From Nitrospira sp. (lineage in GTDB: Bacteria; Nitrospirota; Nitrospiria; Nitrospirales; Nitrospiraceae), in contig CP054184.1 in the NCBI GenBank assembly GCA_015709715.1, positions 2,651,001-2,715,000 of the forward strand: a DNA stretch of 64,000 bases. The letters run 5' to 3'. The notes below the pieces were generated by a model. It was not told the origin of the DNA, made no database searches, and saw only the letters and a program-made list of their open reading frames with translations. Below are positions 49,758 through 59,232 of the stretch, piece by piece. Position 1 is the first letter of the stretch; every line of letters begins with the position of its first letter. The translations under genes were made by a program, and so were the position numbers.

Positions 49758-50408
49758 ATGCGAGCTTTGAGTATCCGTGGGATGGCGGGGGTGGTCGTCG
49801 GGTCGGTGATGTGGAGCATCGGTGGGTTGGCGTCGGCCATCGACGTGAAGCTCTCCGCTGAAGAGGCGAAACAAGCCTTGGAAGTCGGTCGGATTCCCAT
49901 GGAAAAGGCGAATTCGCCGGAAGACGTCAAGAAGGTCCTGCAGCAGGCCTCGCTCACTACCAGAGTCGGAGCGGACCCGGAAAAGGACAGCTGTGGAGCG
50001 AGCGCCATTCTGCGCACCAAGCGCTATCGCCTCGAAGCGTTCGGGCGCCAAGAAGCCGCTGAGTCGAAGAAGCAGAAGAAGGAAGTGCGCATGCCCGATG
50101 AATTCATTCAGAAGGTCATCGACATGCCGAACATGGAAGTCGAAGTGCAGCTGTGCGGGGACGACGAATATTTTGCCGAGAAGGCCGACATCGTCTTCCA
50201 GCAAAAAGGGAAAAATATTCGTCCTATCGACATCAGTCCTGCCGATCGAGGCAGAAAGAACGAAGGCTCAGGACCGGCCTATCGGTCGCGCTTTACGGCC
50301 CGGTTTGGGTATGACACGTTTGATCCCAACGCGAAGACCACGGTGGTGGTGACGTTGCAGGACGGGCAACAGATCCAGTTCGACGCCGATTTTTCCAAGG
50401 TGAAGTAA
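49758..50408 (+). CDS. Hypothetical secreted protein
   Basis: 216 aa from ATG 49758 with AGGGAGG upstream. A signal peptide ends near GGLASAIDVKLS. The mature part has two cysteines and a helical N-terminal half (AEEAKQALEVGRIPMEKA), then a beta-rich half ending VVVTLQDGQQIQFDADF. I know no family for it. About 140 bp of noncoding DNA follow. Confidence 0.7.
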   Translation: MRALSIRGMAGVVVGSVMWSIGGLASAIDVKLSAEEAKQALEVGRIPMEKANSPEDVKKVLQQASLTTRVGADPEKDSCGASAILRTKRYRLEAFGRQEAAESKKQKKEVRMPDEFIQKVIDMPNMEVEVQLCGDDEYFAEKADIVFQQKGKNIRPIDISPADRGRKNEGSGPAYRSRFTARFGYDTFDPNAKTTVVVTLQDGQQIQFDADFSKVK

Positions 50409-50551
50409 CCTTCTCTCGCCCGGGCGCCGCGGTATCTCGCTCGCGTCCGGGCCGCCTTCGTCCGTTCGTTTTCCTTCCGCTCTCTGCCCGTTTTCCTGCC
50501 ATCTCGGACTCGGTACGGTGGGGTTGAGTCGCCTCGCTATGCCCATGCATA

Positions 50552-51535
50552 ATGGGCGGCATGGATCGCGTCGATCTCCTGTCGCTGTATCGCCAGATGT
50601 TATTGATCCGTCGATTCGAGGAGAAGTCGGCGGAGATGTACGCCCTGGCGAAGATCGCCGGATTTCTTCATCTCTACATCGGGGAAGAAGCCATCGCCGT
50701 CGGAGCCGTGGCTGCGCTTCGCCCCGACGACTATGTCATCAGCGCCTATCGCGACCACGGGCATTGCTTGGCACGGGGCTCTGATCCGGGCAAGGTCATG
50801 GCCGAACTCTTTGGGAAGGCGACGGGACTGTGTCAAGGCAAGGGCGGGTCCATGCATCTGGTCGACGCACCCAATCGCTTCATGGGCGGATATGCCATCG
50901 TGGGCGGCCACATTCCGCTGGCGACCGGCCTGGCCTTCGCTGCGAAATATCAAAAGCAGGATCTGGTGACGGTCTGCTTTTTCGGCGAGGGTGCGGTACC
51001 CAGCGGCCAGGCCCACGAGGCGTTCAACCTGGCGGCCCTCTGGAAATTGCCCGTCATCTTTATTTGCGAAAATAACCGATACGGGATGGGGACGCCGGTG
51101 GAGCGGGCCATCGCGCTCTATGCCGATGTGGTGGAGACCGCCCGGTCTTACGGCATCATGGCCGAACGGGTGGACGGCATGGATGTCTTGGCCGTCCGAT
51201 CGCTGATGCGCACAGTGGTGGATCAGGTGCGGGCGGGCCACGGCCCCTTCTTTATCGAAGCCATGACCTATCGGTTCATGGGCCACTCCATGGCCGATCC
51301 CGCACATGGTCACTATCGCACCAAGGAAGAAGTGGAGGAGCATCGGCGACGCGATCCGCTTCGGTTGCTTAAGGACACGATTCTGCGGGGGCAGCTCGGT
51401 ACCGAAGCGGACTTCAAACAGCTGGAGCAGGAGGTGGGGGATAGGGTCGCGGCGGCCGTCAAGTTTGCCGACGAGAGCCCCTTTCCGTCCCCGGCCGCAC
51501 TGCATACGGACATTCTGGTCGAGGGCGAGGTCTGA
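50552..51535 (+). CDS. pdhA: Pyruvate dehydrogenase E1 component, alpha subunit
   Basis: 327 aa, heterotetrameric-type E1 alpha. Decarboxylates pyruvate on thiamine diphosphate. The ThDP motif is GEGAVPSGQAHEAFNLAALWKLPVIFICENN (cited here in parts as GEGAVPSGQ and FICENN), with YRDHGHCLARG and YRFMGHSMADP also conserved. It heads a four-gene operon; the next start is 2 bp after the stop. Branched-chain or acetoin dehydrogenase subunits look similar, but lipA linkage favours PDH. Confidence 0.9.
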   Translation: MGGMDRVDLLSLYRQMLLIRRFEEKSAEMYALAKIAGFLHLYIGEEAIAVGAVAALRPDDYVISAYRDHGHCLARGSDPGKVMAELFGKATGLCQGKGGSMHLVDAPNRFMGGYAIVGGHIPLATGLAFAAKYQKQDLVTVCFFGEGAVPSGQAHEAFNLAALWKLPVIFICENNRYGMGTPVERAIALYADVVETARSYGIMAERVDGMDVLAVRSLMRTVVDQVRAGHGPFFIEAMTYRFMGHSMADPAHGHYRTKEEVEEHRRRDPLRLLKDTILRGQLGTEADFKQLEQEVGDRVAAAVKFADESPFPSPAALHTDILVEGEV

Positions 51536-51537
51536 CC

Positions 51538-52527
51538 ATGGTGCTCTCCTATCGTGAAGCGCTCAACCAGGCGATGCGCGAAGAGATGCGTCGGGATTCA
51601 CGCATCTTTCTGATCGGCGAAGAAGTCGGCTATTACCAAGGCGCGTTCAAGGTGAGTAAAGGGTTTGTGGAGGAGTTCGGCCCACAGCGGGTCATCGATA
51701 CCCCGATCACGGAAGCGGGCTTCACTGGGCTGGCCATCGGAGCTGCCATGGCCGGGCTGCGTCCGATCGTCGAACTCATGACTATGAATTTCGGCATCGT
51801 CGCGCTCGACCAGATCGTCAACAATGCCGCGAAGATTCGGTATATGTCCGGCGGCCAACTCTCGGTTCCCCTCGTGATTCGCGGCCCTGGGAGCGCGGCC
51901 CATCAACTGGGGGCTCAACATTCGCAAAGTCTGGAGGCGTGGTTCTGCCATGTGCCGGGTTTGAAGGTAGTGGCGCCGGCCTTGCCGCACGATGCCAAAG
52001 GGCTGCTCAAGAGCGCGATTCGCGACCCCAATCCGGTCGTGTTTATCGAGGCGCAGTTACTCTATGGCACGAAGGGCGAGGTTCAGGACGGCGACTACAC
52101 CATTCCGCTCGGTGTGGCCGACGTGAAACGTGCCGGAAGCGACGTGACGATCGTCGCCTACTCGAAGATGTTGCTGGTGGCACTGGAGGCTGCCGAGCGG
52201 TTGAGCCTCGAGGGGATCGAGACGGAAGTCATCGACCCGCGTACCCTCAAGCCGCTGGATGTGCCGACCATCGTCGCGTCGATCAAGAAGACCGGGCGTC
52301 TGGTCATCGTCGAGGAGGGGTGGCGCTTTTGCGGGTTGGGAGCACAGATCGCCGACAGCCTCTATGGAGCGGCATTCGATTATTTTGATGCGCCGATCGT
52401 CCGGGTGACCGGCGAAGACGTTCCCATGCCCTACAGCCGGCCGTTGGAAGACCTTGCGATTCCCGACGCCTCACGGGTGGTGGAGGCGGTCACGGCACTG
52501 TGTACGGGAAGGGGGCACCATGGCTAG
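51538..52527 (+). CDS. pdhB: Pyruvate dehydrogenase E1 component, beta subunit
   Basis: 329 aa. Partner of PdhA. Begins MVLSYREALNQAMREEM and carries the transketolase pyrimidine-domain segment LIGEEVGYYQGAFKV, then DTPITEAGFTGLAIGAAM. The C-terminal domain includes EVIDPRTLKPLD and IVEEGWRFCGLG. The 3' end overlaps pdhC by 8 bp. Confidence 0.93.
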   Translation: MVLSYREALNQAMREEMRRDSRIFLIGEEVGYYQGAFKVSKGFVEEFGPQRVIDTPITEAGFTGLAIGAAMAGLRPIVELMTMNFGIVALDQIVNNAAKIRYMSGGQLSVPLVIRGPGSAAHQLGAQHSQSLEAWFCHVPGLKVVAPALPHDAKGLLKSAIRDPNPVVFIEAQLLYGTKGEVQDGDYTIPLGVADVKRAGSDVTIVAYSKMLLVALEAAERLSLEGIETEVIDPRTLKPLDVPTIVASIKKTGRLVIVEEGWRFCGLGAQIADSLYGAAFDYFDAPIVRVTGEDVPMPYSRPLEDLAIPDASRVVEAVTALCTGRGHHG

Positions 52528-53722
52528 TCGCGTCGTTATGCCGAAACTGACCGATACCATGGAAGAGGGCGTGCTCCTGGCTTGGAAGAAACAGGAAGGC
52601 GAGCCCGTGCAGGCCGGCGAGGTGATCGCCGAGATTGAAACGGACAAGGCGGTCATGGACTTGGAAGCCTTTGCGCCCGGCATCCTGCGGAAGGTGCTGG
52701 TGCGGGAGGGGGAGACCGTGCCGTCAGGCGCGCTCATCGCCGTGATCGGCGAGGCGGACGAGGACCTGACCGCCGCCCTGAACGACGGCGTGACCGCAGC
52801 GCCTTTGATCCAGGCGAAGACGAGCCCCGTCGCGGCGTCCTCAACGAAACCGGTCGCTGTACCGTCCACTTCTGCGGCAGGCGCCCGCCCCATCGCGTCT
52901 CCACGCGCTAAGGCCTTGGCGGCTGAACGGGGACTCGACCTCGCTGGGATTAGCGGCACCGGGCCCGGCGGGCGAATCCTGGAGGAGGATGTGCTGAAGG
53001 CCCAAGCCGACGGGGCGTCGCTGTTGCCGCCCGGCGTCGATCAACCGTTGAGCCAGATGCGCAAAGCCATCGCCCGGACCACGGTGCAGAGCAAGGCGCC
53101 GGTACCGCATTTTTATCTCTCGACCGACATCGACATGGAGCCCGCTGAACGTTTTCGTGACCGATTCAAGGCGCAACGTCATGGCCATCCCTCCGTCACC
53201 GATCTGCTCATCAAGGCGTCGGCGCTGGCGCTCCAACGGCATCCGGAGGTCAACGTCTCCTTTACGGGCGAGGCCATCAGGCGCCACGGCCAGATTGATA
53301 TCGGTGTGGCTGTCGGGATGGAGGACGGTTTGATCACGCCCGTGATCCGGGATTGTGGGACGAAGCCGCTCAGCACCATCTCGGCCGAATCGCGTGCGCT
53401 GATCGAACGGGCCAGGCAGAAACGACTGCAACCGCAGGAGTATGCGGGGGCCACGTTTTCGATCTCCAACCTCGGTATGTACGACGTGGACAACTTCATT
53501 GCCGTGCTGATGCCGCCACAGGCCGCGTCGCTGGCGGTGGGGGCGATTCGCGATGTGCCGGTTGTCACGAAGGGGGTGGTGACGGCGGGACGGCGGATGA
53601 CGGTGACGCTCTCCTGCGACCATCGCGCGATCGATGGCGTGCAGGGTGCGCAGTTTTTGAAAGAGGTCAAGCGGGTGTTGGAACATCCACAGGAACTCGC
53701 CGGGTCGGAGGAGATCTCATGA
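52520..53722 (+). CDS. pdhC: Dihydrolipoamide acetyltransferase (E2)
   Basis: 400 aa from ATG 52520. Domains in order: a lipoyl domain with the modified Lys in ETDKAVMDLE (about residue 42), an Ala/Ser/Pro linker, a peripheral subunit-binding domain (SPRAKALAAERGLDLAGI, then GPGGRILEEDV), and the catalytic acetyltransferase domain ending in CDHRAIDGVQGAQFL with the catalytic His. It transfers acetyl to CoA. No E3 gene is in the window, so lipoamide dehydrogenase must be supplied elsewhere. Confidence 0.94.
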   Translation: MASRVVMPKLTDTMEEGVLLAWKKQEGEPVQAGEVIAEIETDKAVMDLEAFAPGILRKVLVREGETVPSGALIAVIGEADEDLTAALNDGVTAAPLIQAKTSPVAASSTKPVAVPSTSAAGARPIASPRAKALAAERGLDLAGISGTGPGGRILEEDVLKAQADGASLLPPGVDQPLSQMRKAIARTTVQSKAPVPHFYLSTDIDMEPAERFRDRFKAQRHGHPSVTDLLIKASALALQRHPEVNVSFTGEAIRRHGQIDIGVAVGMEDGLITPVIRDCGTKPLSTISAESRALIERARQKRLQPQEYAGATFSISNLGMYDVDNFIAVLMPPQAASLAVGAIRDVPVVTKGVVTAGRRMTVTLSCDHRAIDGVQGAQFLKEVKRVLEHPQELAGSEEIS

Positions 53723-54636
53723 GCTTCATCCCCCTCTCGACCCTGCGCCCTGCCGACGAGGCGGCCGGTGCTACGAACGCACGGCGTCTGCCTCCCTGGT
53801 TCAAGGTTCGGCTGCAGACCGGTCCGGACTATCACGACATTCGCAAGACGATGGATCGGCTGAACCTCCACACGATTTGCGAGGAGGCGCGTTGTCCCAA
53901 TGTGTGGGAATGTTGGAATGCCCGCACCGCAACCTTTCTGATCCTCGGCGACATCTGCACGAGACGCTGCCACTACTGCTCGGTGGCCACCGGCCGGCCG
54001 CATGCGGTCGATCACGACGAGCCGTTACGCGTGGCGGAAGCGGTCCAGGCCCTCAACCTGAGACATGCCGTCATTACGTCGGTGAATCGGGATGAGTTGG
54101 CGGACGGCGGCGCGTCGGTGTTTGCTGAAACCCTCCGCCAGATCCGACGGTTGATTCCCAGTTGCACGATCGAGGTGTTGATCCCGGACTTCGAAGGCAA
54201 CGAAGCCGCCCTGGCGACGGTGGCCGCGGAGAAGCCCGACATTCTGAACCACAATATCGAAACCGTCCGGCGGTTGTTTCCCTCGATCCGCCCGCAAGGG
54301 AAATATCAGCGGTCGATTGAGCTGCTGGGCCGCGCCAAGCAGATGGGGATGACGACCAAGTCTGGCTTGATCGTCGGCATGGGCGAATCGACGGATGAAG
54401 CCCGCGAGGTCATGCGGGATCTCCGCGCAGTCGATTGCGACATCATGACCATCGGGCAATATCTCCAACCGACGAAGGAGCACCTGCCGGTCGCACGGTT
54501 TTATCACCCTGATGAATTTGCGTTGTTGAAAGAAGAAGGCCTCGCCATGGGTTTTCGCCATGTCGAATCGGGCCCGCTGGTGCGCAGCTCCTACCACGCG
54601 GAACAGCAGGTGGCAGGTGGAAGTGCGGGCGCTTGA
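53719..54636 (+). CDS. lipA: Lipoyl synthase
   Basis: 305 aa radical-SAM enzyme inserting two sulfurs into octanoyl-E2. The auxiliary cluster motif is C-x4-C-x5-C in CEEARCPNVWEC and the radical-SAM motif C-x3-C-x2-C in CTRRCHYCS; the C-terminal R-S-S-Y motif is VRSSYHA. The start overlaps pdhC by ATGA, so it is built to modify the adjacent E2. Its 3' end overlaps the convergent MscS gene by 46 bp. It consumes an Fe-S cluster each turnover, tying it to the isc operon. Confidence 0.95.
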   Translation: MSFIPLSTLRPADEAAGATNARRLPPWFKVRLQTGPDYHDIRKTMDRLNLHTICEEARCPNVWECWNARTATFLILGDICTRRCHYCSVATGRPHAVDHDEPLRVAEAVQALNLRHAVITSVNRDELADGGASVFAETLRQIRRLIPSCTIEVLIPDFEGNEAALATVAAEKPDILNHNIETVRRLFPSIRPQGKYQRSIELLGRAKQMGMTTKSGLIVGMGESTDEAREVMRDLRAVDCDIMTIGQYLQPTKEHLPVARFYHPDEFALLKEEGLAMGFRHVESGPLVRSSYHAEQQVAGGSAGA

Positions 54637-56255
54637 TAGGTTGCAGGCAAATAGTCTTCCGGGATCGTGGTTTTGTTGCCGTCGCGCACCTGCGCGTAGT
54701 GCGGAGACATGATCTCCACCCCGGCTTCATTAAAGGTGTCCTGAATGTTCTGGTGGAGGTCCGAGTAGGTGACGGCCATCTGGTTTGGGGCGCCGGTATA
54801 GGCATTCAACTCGTACGTCACATAAAAGTCATTGAGCGCGGTTTGCAACACAAACGGCTCCGGGTCTGAGAGAATATTTCTGGTTGCCAGTGCGGCGTTC
54901 TTGAGTAGGTTATGGACCGTCCGCCACGAGGTGTCATGCCCGATGGTCACCGACGTGTTGAGGATGAGAGGAGGGGCAGACAGGGATGTGGAACTGTAGT
55001 TGATGATATGTGCGCCGAGAATCAGTGAATTGGGAACGGTGATGTCGACGTTCTTGATGGTTCGAATGCGGGTGACGAGCAATGTTTTCTCCGTCACGTC
55101 GCCGACGGTGTCGGCTATTTTGACGCGATCTCCGAGTTGGAAGGGACGCATGTAGGTGAGGATAATGCCGGCGATTGCATTGCTGACGGCGCCTGCCGAG
55201 CCCAGGGAGAACAAGACTCCGAGGAAGACCGAGACGCCGCGGAAGGCTTCCGATTGGGATCCGGGGATGTATGGAAATATGGCGATGGCTGCAAACGCGA
55301 TGACGAGGAAGCGGATGATCTTGAACGTCGGGTCGGCCCAATCGCGATGGAAGCCGGCAAAAGTGATCGCTCCCCGCTGGATACCGTTGAACACCATCTG
55401 AATCAACTTGATGACGTACCGCGTCACCATGATGATGACGATGATTGCCGCAAAGTCGGGCAGGGCGCTGAGGAAGGCCTGGGCGATGGTCGTGAGCGTT
55501 GCGACCACGGCCTGCACCAGCTTGGTGGCGAGTTGTCGTGTCCAGGGGAAGAGGCCCAGCACGGTCGTGAGATAGACATAGACGATCACGATAGTTAGCG
55601 CGAATCGCACACCGTTGGCGACTGCGATGACCTGCCGCGTGAGTGTCTCAGCAGAAAAGACTTCAACCCGCTGGATCTTGACCGCCTTGATGTAACTACC
55701 CTCCCAGCGCTTGATGCGGTGGTGAATCTTGGGAAATACCTTGTGGAACGTCAACAGGATCGCTGCTAACACCGCGGTCGCCGCCACCGCCAGGGCACCT
55801 TCCATGAGCAATGTTTCCAGGCTCAGCTCTTTGTGTGCCTTGTGCAGCACCGTGCGCAGTTTGCCGGCATACTCCCGGGCCAGGTCCTGTCGGTGCCGGC
55901 CGTAAGGTCTGGCATCGCCATCGGTCACCGTGAGCAGCACCATGCTGTCGAGTGCGATGTCGGTCCCGTGTTCGGTTTCGGCGATGGTAATCGCGTCGAA
56001 GTTCGTGAACGGCGCGTTAGCAATCTGTGTCAGGCGATCTCGAATTGCGTTGGCGCGATCCTGTGGCGTGAAGGATCCGACTTTCTGATGGAGCGTGAAT
56101 AAAGATTCACCTTGATAGATCACCGGCGCTTCGCGGGTCTGCCCTCCCGGAACTTCTGCGGTAAGTGAGGTCGTCGGCGGATGCACCTGGGCGGGGGAAA
56201 TGCCGGGGAAGCCGAGGACGCACACCAGCAACACGCAGTGAATCCCTCGCCTCAT
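54591..56255 (-). CDS. MscS-family mechanosensitive channel
   Basis: 554 aa. A signal peptide (VLLVCVLGFPGISPAQ) and a periplasmic domain of about 130 residues precede five or so membrane helices. The pore-lining helix is GVLFSLGSAGAVSNAIAGIILT, followed by the beta domain (PFQLGDRVKIADTVGDVTE, then VPNSLILGAHIINYS). Larger than E. coli MscS (286 aa) but within the family range. It would release solutes on hypo-osmotic shock. The C-terminus overlaps lipA antisense. Confidence 0.9.
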   Translation of the reverse strand: MRRGIHCVLLVCVLGFPGISPAQVHPPTTSLTAEVPGGQTREAPVIYQGESLFTLHQKVGSFTPQDRANAIRDRLTQIANAPFTNFDAITIAETEHGTDIALDSMVLLTVTDGDARPYGRHRQDLAREYAGKLRTVLHKAHKELSLETLLMEGALAVAATAVLAAILLTFHKVFPKIHHRIKRWEGSYIKAVKIQRVEVFSAETLTRQVIAVANGVRFALTIVIVYVYLTTVLGLFPWTRQLATKLVQAVVATLTTIAQAFLSALPDFAAIIVIIMVTRYVIKLIQMVFNGIQRGAITFAGFHRDWADPTFKIIRFLVIAFAAIAIFPYIPGSQSEAFRGVSVFLGVLFSLGSAGAVSNAIAGIILTYMRPFQLGDRVKIADTVGDVTEKTLLVTRIRTIKNVDITVPNSLILGAHIINYSSTSLSAPPLILNTSVTIGHDTSWRTVHNLLKNAALATRNILSDPEPFVLQTALNDFYVTYELNAYTGAPNQMAVTYSDLHQNIQDTFNEAGVEIMSPHYAQVRDGNKTTIPEDYLPATYQAPALPPATCCSAW

Positions 56256-56425
56256 GGCGAAACTCCCTCAATGGTCGCCTGAAACATCGAACACGGAGCC
56301 CTGGGCTTATTCCTCGTATCTGGTGGGGCCTGCGCGATTGCGCGGTACTGTAGCGAAGATACTTGCCTCACGCAATCCTACCAGCCGTCACCGACGACGA
56401 GTGCTTGGGAATTCCACGCAAACGC

Positions 56426-57658
56426 CTACTCATAATGCAGCGCTTCGATCGGATTCATGCGCGAGGCCTTGTTGGCCGGGTAGAGGCCGAAGAACACGCC
56501 GACGACCAGCGAGAAAAGAAAGGCGACCGCCACGGCTTGAGAGGAAATAATGGTCGGCCAGCCGATCATGCGGGTCAGGAGCCGTGCCCCGGCAATGCCG
56601 AAGATCACGCCGGCCACTCCGCCGATGGCCGTGAGGATCACCGCCTCCACGAGAAACTGCAACAGGATGTGGCCACGTTTCGCCCCGACCGCCATGCGGA
56701 TGCCGATCTCCCTGGTCCGTTCCGTGACCGATACCAGGAGAATGTTCATGATCCCGATACCGCCGACGACGAGCGAAATGGAGGCGATGCTCAACAGCAT
56801 CACCATCATGGTGCGGCTGGCCCCCGCGACGGTCTTGGCCACGTCTTCCATGGTGCGGATCGTAAAATCGTTCTCCTCGGCCGGGTGAATGCGGTGGCGG
56901 GCGCGAAGGAGTTCCGAGATCTCTTCCACGGCGGTCGGAATGCTGTAGCGGTGGTGGGTGGCGACCATGATGATGCCGACGGTTCCGAGGAACTTGGTTC
57001 CCAGTACCTTCCGTTCGGCGGTCGTGAAGGGCAGGATGACGACATCGTCCTGGTCCTGGCCGGACAGAGACTGTCCCTTGGAGGCGAGGACGCCGATCAC
57101 GCGTAGCGGCACGTTCTTGATGCGAATCTGTGAACCGATGATGTCTTCGCCCCGCTCGAAGAGGTTGTCGGCGACCGTTTTCCCGAGCACCACGACCTTG
57201 GTGGCTGCGTCTTCGTCCGCTTGCGTGAAAAAGTTCCCGTCGGCAATCGGCCAGTTGCGCAGGTCAGGGAAGTTCGCGGTTGTGCCGAGCGCCACCGTGT
57301 TCCAATTTTTGTGCTCATGCACGACCTGCAGCACCGACCTGGTGGCATAGGTCACCAGGCTCACGTCGCCCACTCGTTTTTCAATGTCACGGGCGTCTTC
57401 CACGGTCAAAGTCGAGACGGTGCCGAGGCCGCCGCGGACGCCGGTGACGGTCGTGGCGCCGGGAATGACGATGAGCACGTTGGTGCCGAGACTGGCGATT
57501 TCCCGCTGAACGGAGGCGGTGGCGCCCTGGCCGAGACTCACCATGCCCACCACCGCACCGACCCCGATGACGATGCCGAGCATGGTCAGCCCGGCGCGCA
57601 GAGGATTGCGCCGTAGCACGCGTAAGGCAGACTGGATGGTGAGCCAGAGAAAGCCCAT
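56426..57658 (-). CDS. MacB-type ABC transporter permease (FtsX fold)
   Basis: 410 aa from ATG 57658 with AAGGTG upstream. An N-terminal helix (GLTMLGIVIGVGAVVGMVSL), a MacB-type periplasmic domain (SVQREIASLGTNVLIVIPG), and three C-terminal helices (ISLVVGGIGIMNILLVSVTERTREIGI, in parts). It lacks the ATPase domain that E. coli MacB carries, and no ATPase gene is adjacent. It lies 28 bp downstream of the MacA-like adaptor. Confidence 0.88.
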   Translation of the reverse strand: MGFLWLTIQSALRVLRRNPLRAGLTMLGIVIGVGAVVGMVSLGQGATASVQREIASLGTNVLIVIPGATTVTGVRGGLGTVSTLTVEDARDIEKRVGDVSLVTYATRSVLQVVHEHKNWNTVALGTTANFPDLRNWPIADGNFFTQADEDAATKVVVLGKTVADNLFERGEDIIGSQIRIKNVPLRVIGVLASKGQSLSGQDQDDVVILPFTTAERKVLGTKFLGTVGIIMVATHHRYSIPTAVEEISELLRARHRIHPAEENDFTIRTMEDVAKTVAGASRTMMVMLLSIASISLVVGGIGIMNILLVSVTERTREIGIRMAVGAKRGHILLQFLVEAVILTAIGGVAGVIFGIAGARLLTRMIGWPTIISSQAVAVAFLFSLVVGVFFGLYPANKASRMNPIEALHYE

Positions 57659-57686
57659 CGATCGCACCTTCTGAAGCCCGAAGGCC

Positions 57687-59000
57687 TTAACGCATCTTCG
57701 GCCCGATTTCGAAACCCGGCGGAAGTTTTTCCTGTGTATTGTTGTCCGGTGTGGCCAGGCCTACGACCACCTCATCGCCCTCGTGTACCCCTCCGGACTG
57801 GATCTCCGTATACAACGAATCCGCGATCCCGACGGTGATGGGCTCGGGTCGGACGCGCCCATTCATGGTGTGGATCCACACCTGGGGCGTCTTACGGTCC
57901 GTCGTTGCCCCGGGCATACGGAACCGCAAGGCCGCGTTCGGCGTTCGCAGGGCGTTTTCGTTGCGCGCGGTGACGATCGTAATGTTGGCGGTCATGCCGG
58001 GTTTGAGCTTCAGGTCCGGATTTTCCACGGAGATGACCACGTCATAGGTCACTACGTTCTGGATGCTGATGGGAGCGTTTCTCACCTGCGTCACGGTGCC
58101 GTGGAACGACTCCCGCGGGTAGGCATCGACGCGGAAGTCCGCCGACTTTCCTTCCGTGACGCCTCCGATGTCGGACTCGCTGACGTTGGCGATGACCTGC
58201 ATGCGGGTCAGATCCTGGGCGATGACGAACAGCGTGGGTGTTTGGAAACTCGCCACGACGGTCTGCCCCTCCTCCACATTGCGTGACACGACCGTGCCGT
58301 TTACCGGCGAAATGATGGTCGTGTACCCGAGATCCAGCTCCGCCGAGGCCAGCGTGGCCTTCGCCTGGTCGACCTGAGCCTGCGTGAGATCCACCTGCGC
58401 TTCCGCGTCGCGATGGCTGGTCCGAGCCAGGTCCAGGTCGGATTGCGCGACAAACTGCTGGGCGCGCAGGGTGGCGATGCGGTCCAGCTCGAGTTTGCGT
58501 TGCGCGACCATGTTGCGGGCCTTGGCCAAGTTGGCCAGGGCGCTTTTCAGCGCGGCCTTGGCCTGACTGACCTTCGCCTGGTAGGGCTTCTGATCGATCG
58601 ACGCCAGGACCTGGCCTTCCCGGACCACGGAGTTGAAGTCGGCATAAATGCGAGCAATCTTGCCGGATACTTGGCTGCCCACTTGAACCGAGATGACCGG
58701 ATTCACTGCGCCGGTGGCCGTAATCAGCGATGTGATGGGCCCGCGATCGACCGGCAGTGTTTTGTAGAGATGGGTGACGGTCCCGTTGGACCAGTACCAC
58801 AGCCCCACTCCCAGCACGAGCAGGATACCGAGACCGCCCAACATGAGGAGGCGCCGCCGCTTGCGGCCGGTCGCAGACTGGGGGGTCAGGACGACGACCT
58901 GTTTCTGGCCCTGGCCTTGCACTATCGGAACGGGAGTCAACACGACCGGGGCAGCGGGCGAGGTCTGCCGCTGGTCCAGTTCCGACGGTTGGTCATCCAT
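57687..59000 (-). CDS. MacA-like membrane fusion protein
   Basis: 437 aa from ATG 59000 (MDDQPSELDQ). A cytoplasmic N-terminus of about 55 residues, one transmembrane helix (LLMLGGLGILLVLGVGLWYW), then lipoyl-like, coiled-coil hairpin (AALKSALANLAKARNMV) and beta-barrel domains (TTIISPVNGTVVSRNVEEG). It links the MacB-type permease to an outer-membrane duct. The gene is divergent from the NtrC-type regulator, with 232 bp between that hold no gene. Confidence 0.88.
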   Translation of the reverse strand: MDDQPSELDQRQTSPAAPVVLTPVPIVQGQGQKQVVVLTPQSATGRKRRRLLMLGGLGILLVLGVGLWYWSNGTVTHLYKTLPVDRGPITSLITATGAVNPVISVQVGSQVSGKIARIYADFNSVVREGQVLASIDQKPYQAKVSQAKAALKSALANLAKARNMVAQRKLELDRIATLRAQQFVAQSDLDLARTSHRDAEAQVDLTQAQVDQAKATLASAELDLGYTTIISPVNGTVVSRNVEEGQTVVASFQTPTLFVIAQDLTRMQVIANVSESDIGGVTEGKSADFRVDAYPRESFHGTVTQVRNAPISIQNVVTYDVVISVENPDLKLKPGMTANITIVTARNENALRTPNAALRFRMPGATTDRKTPQVWIHTMNGRVRPEPITVGIADSLYTEIQSGGVHEGDEVVVGLATPDNNTQEKLPPGFEIGPKMR

Positions 59001-59232
59001 GACATACCTCCACGCTTCATCGCAGAAGACGCAAGAGCAGTGCCGTTTATCGACCTCAGAGACCGGCGCGCCGGAGGTTCCTCTGTCCCGCATCCTCCAT
59101 TCCTAACGGTCCTCGCCAGGGACCGCAATTGGGGCATTTGGCGACAGAGGAGAGGGGACTGCTGCGGCATGCTGCCCCTTGACCGCCGGGAAACAACCCG
59201 ATTAGGCTGAGGCCAGCAACAAAGGGATTTCT

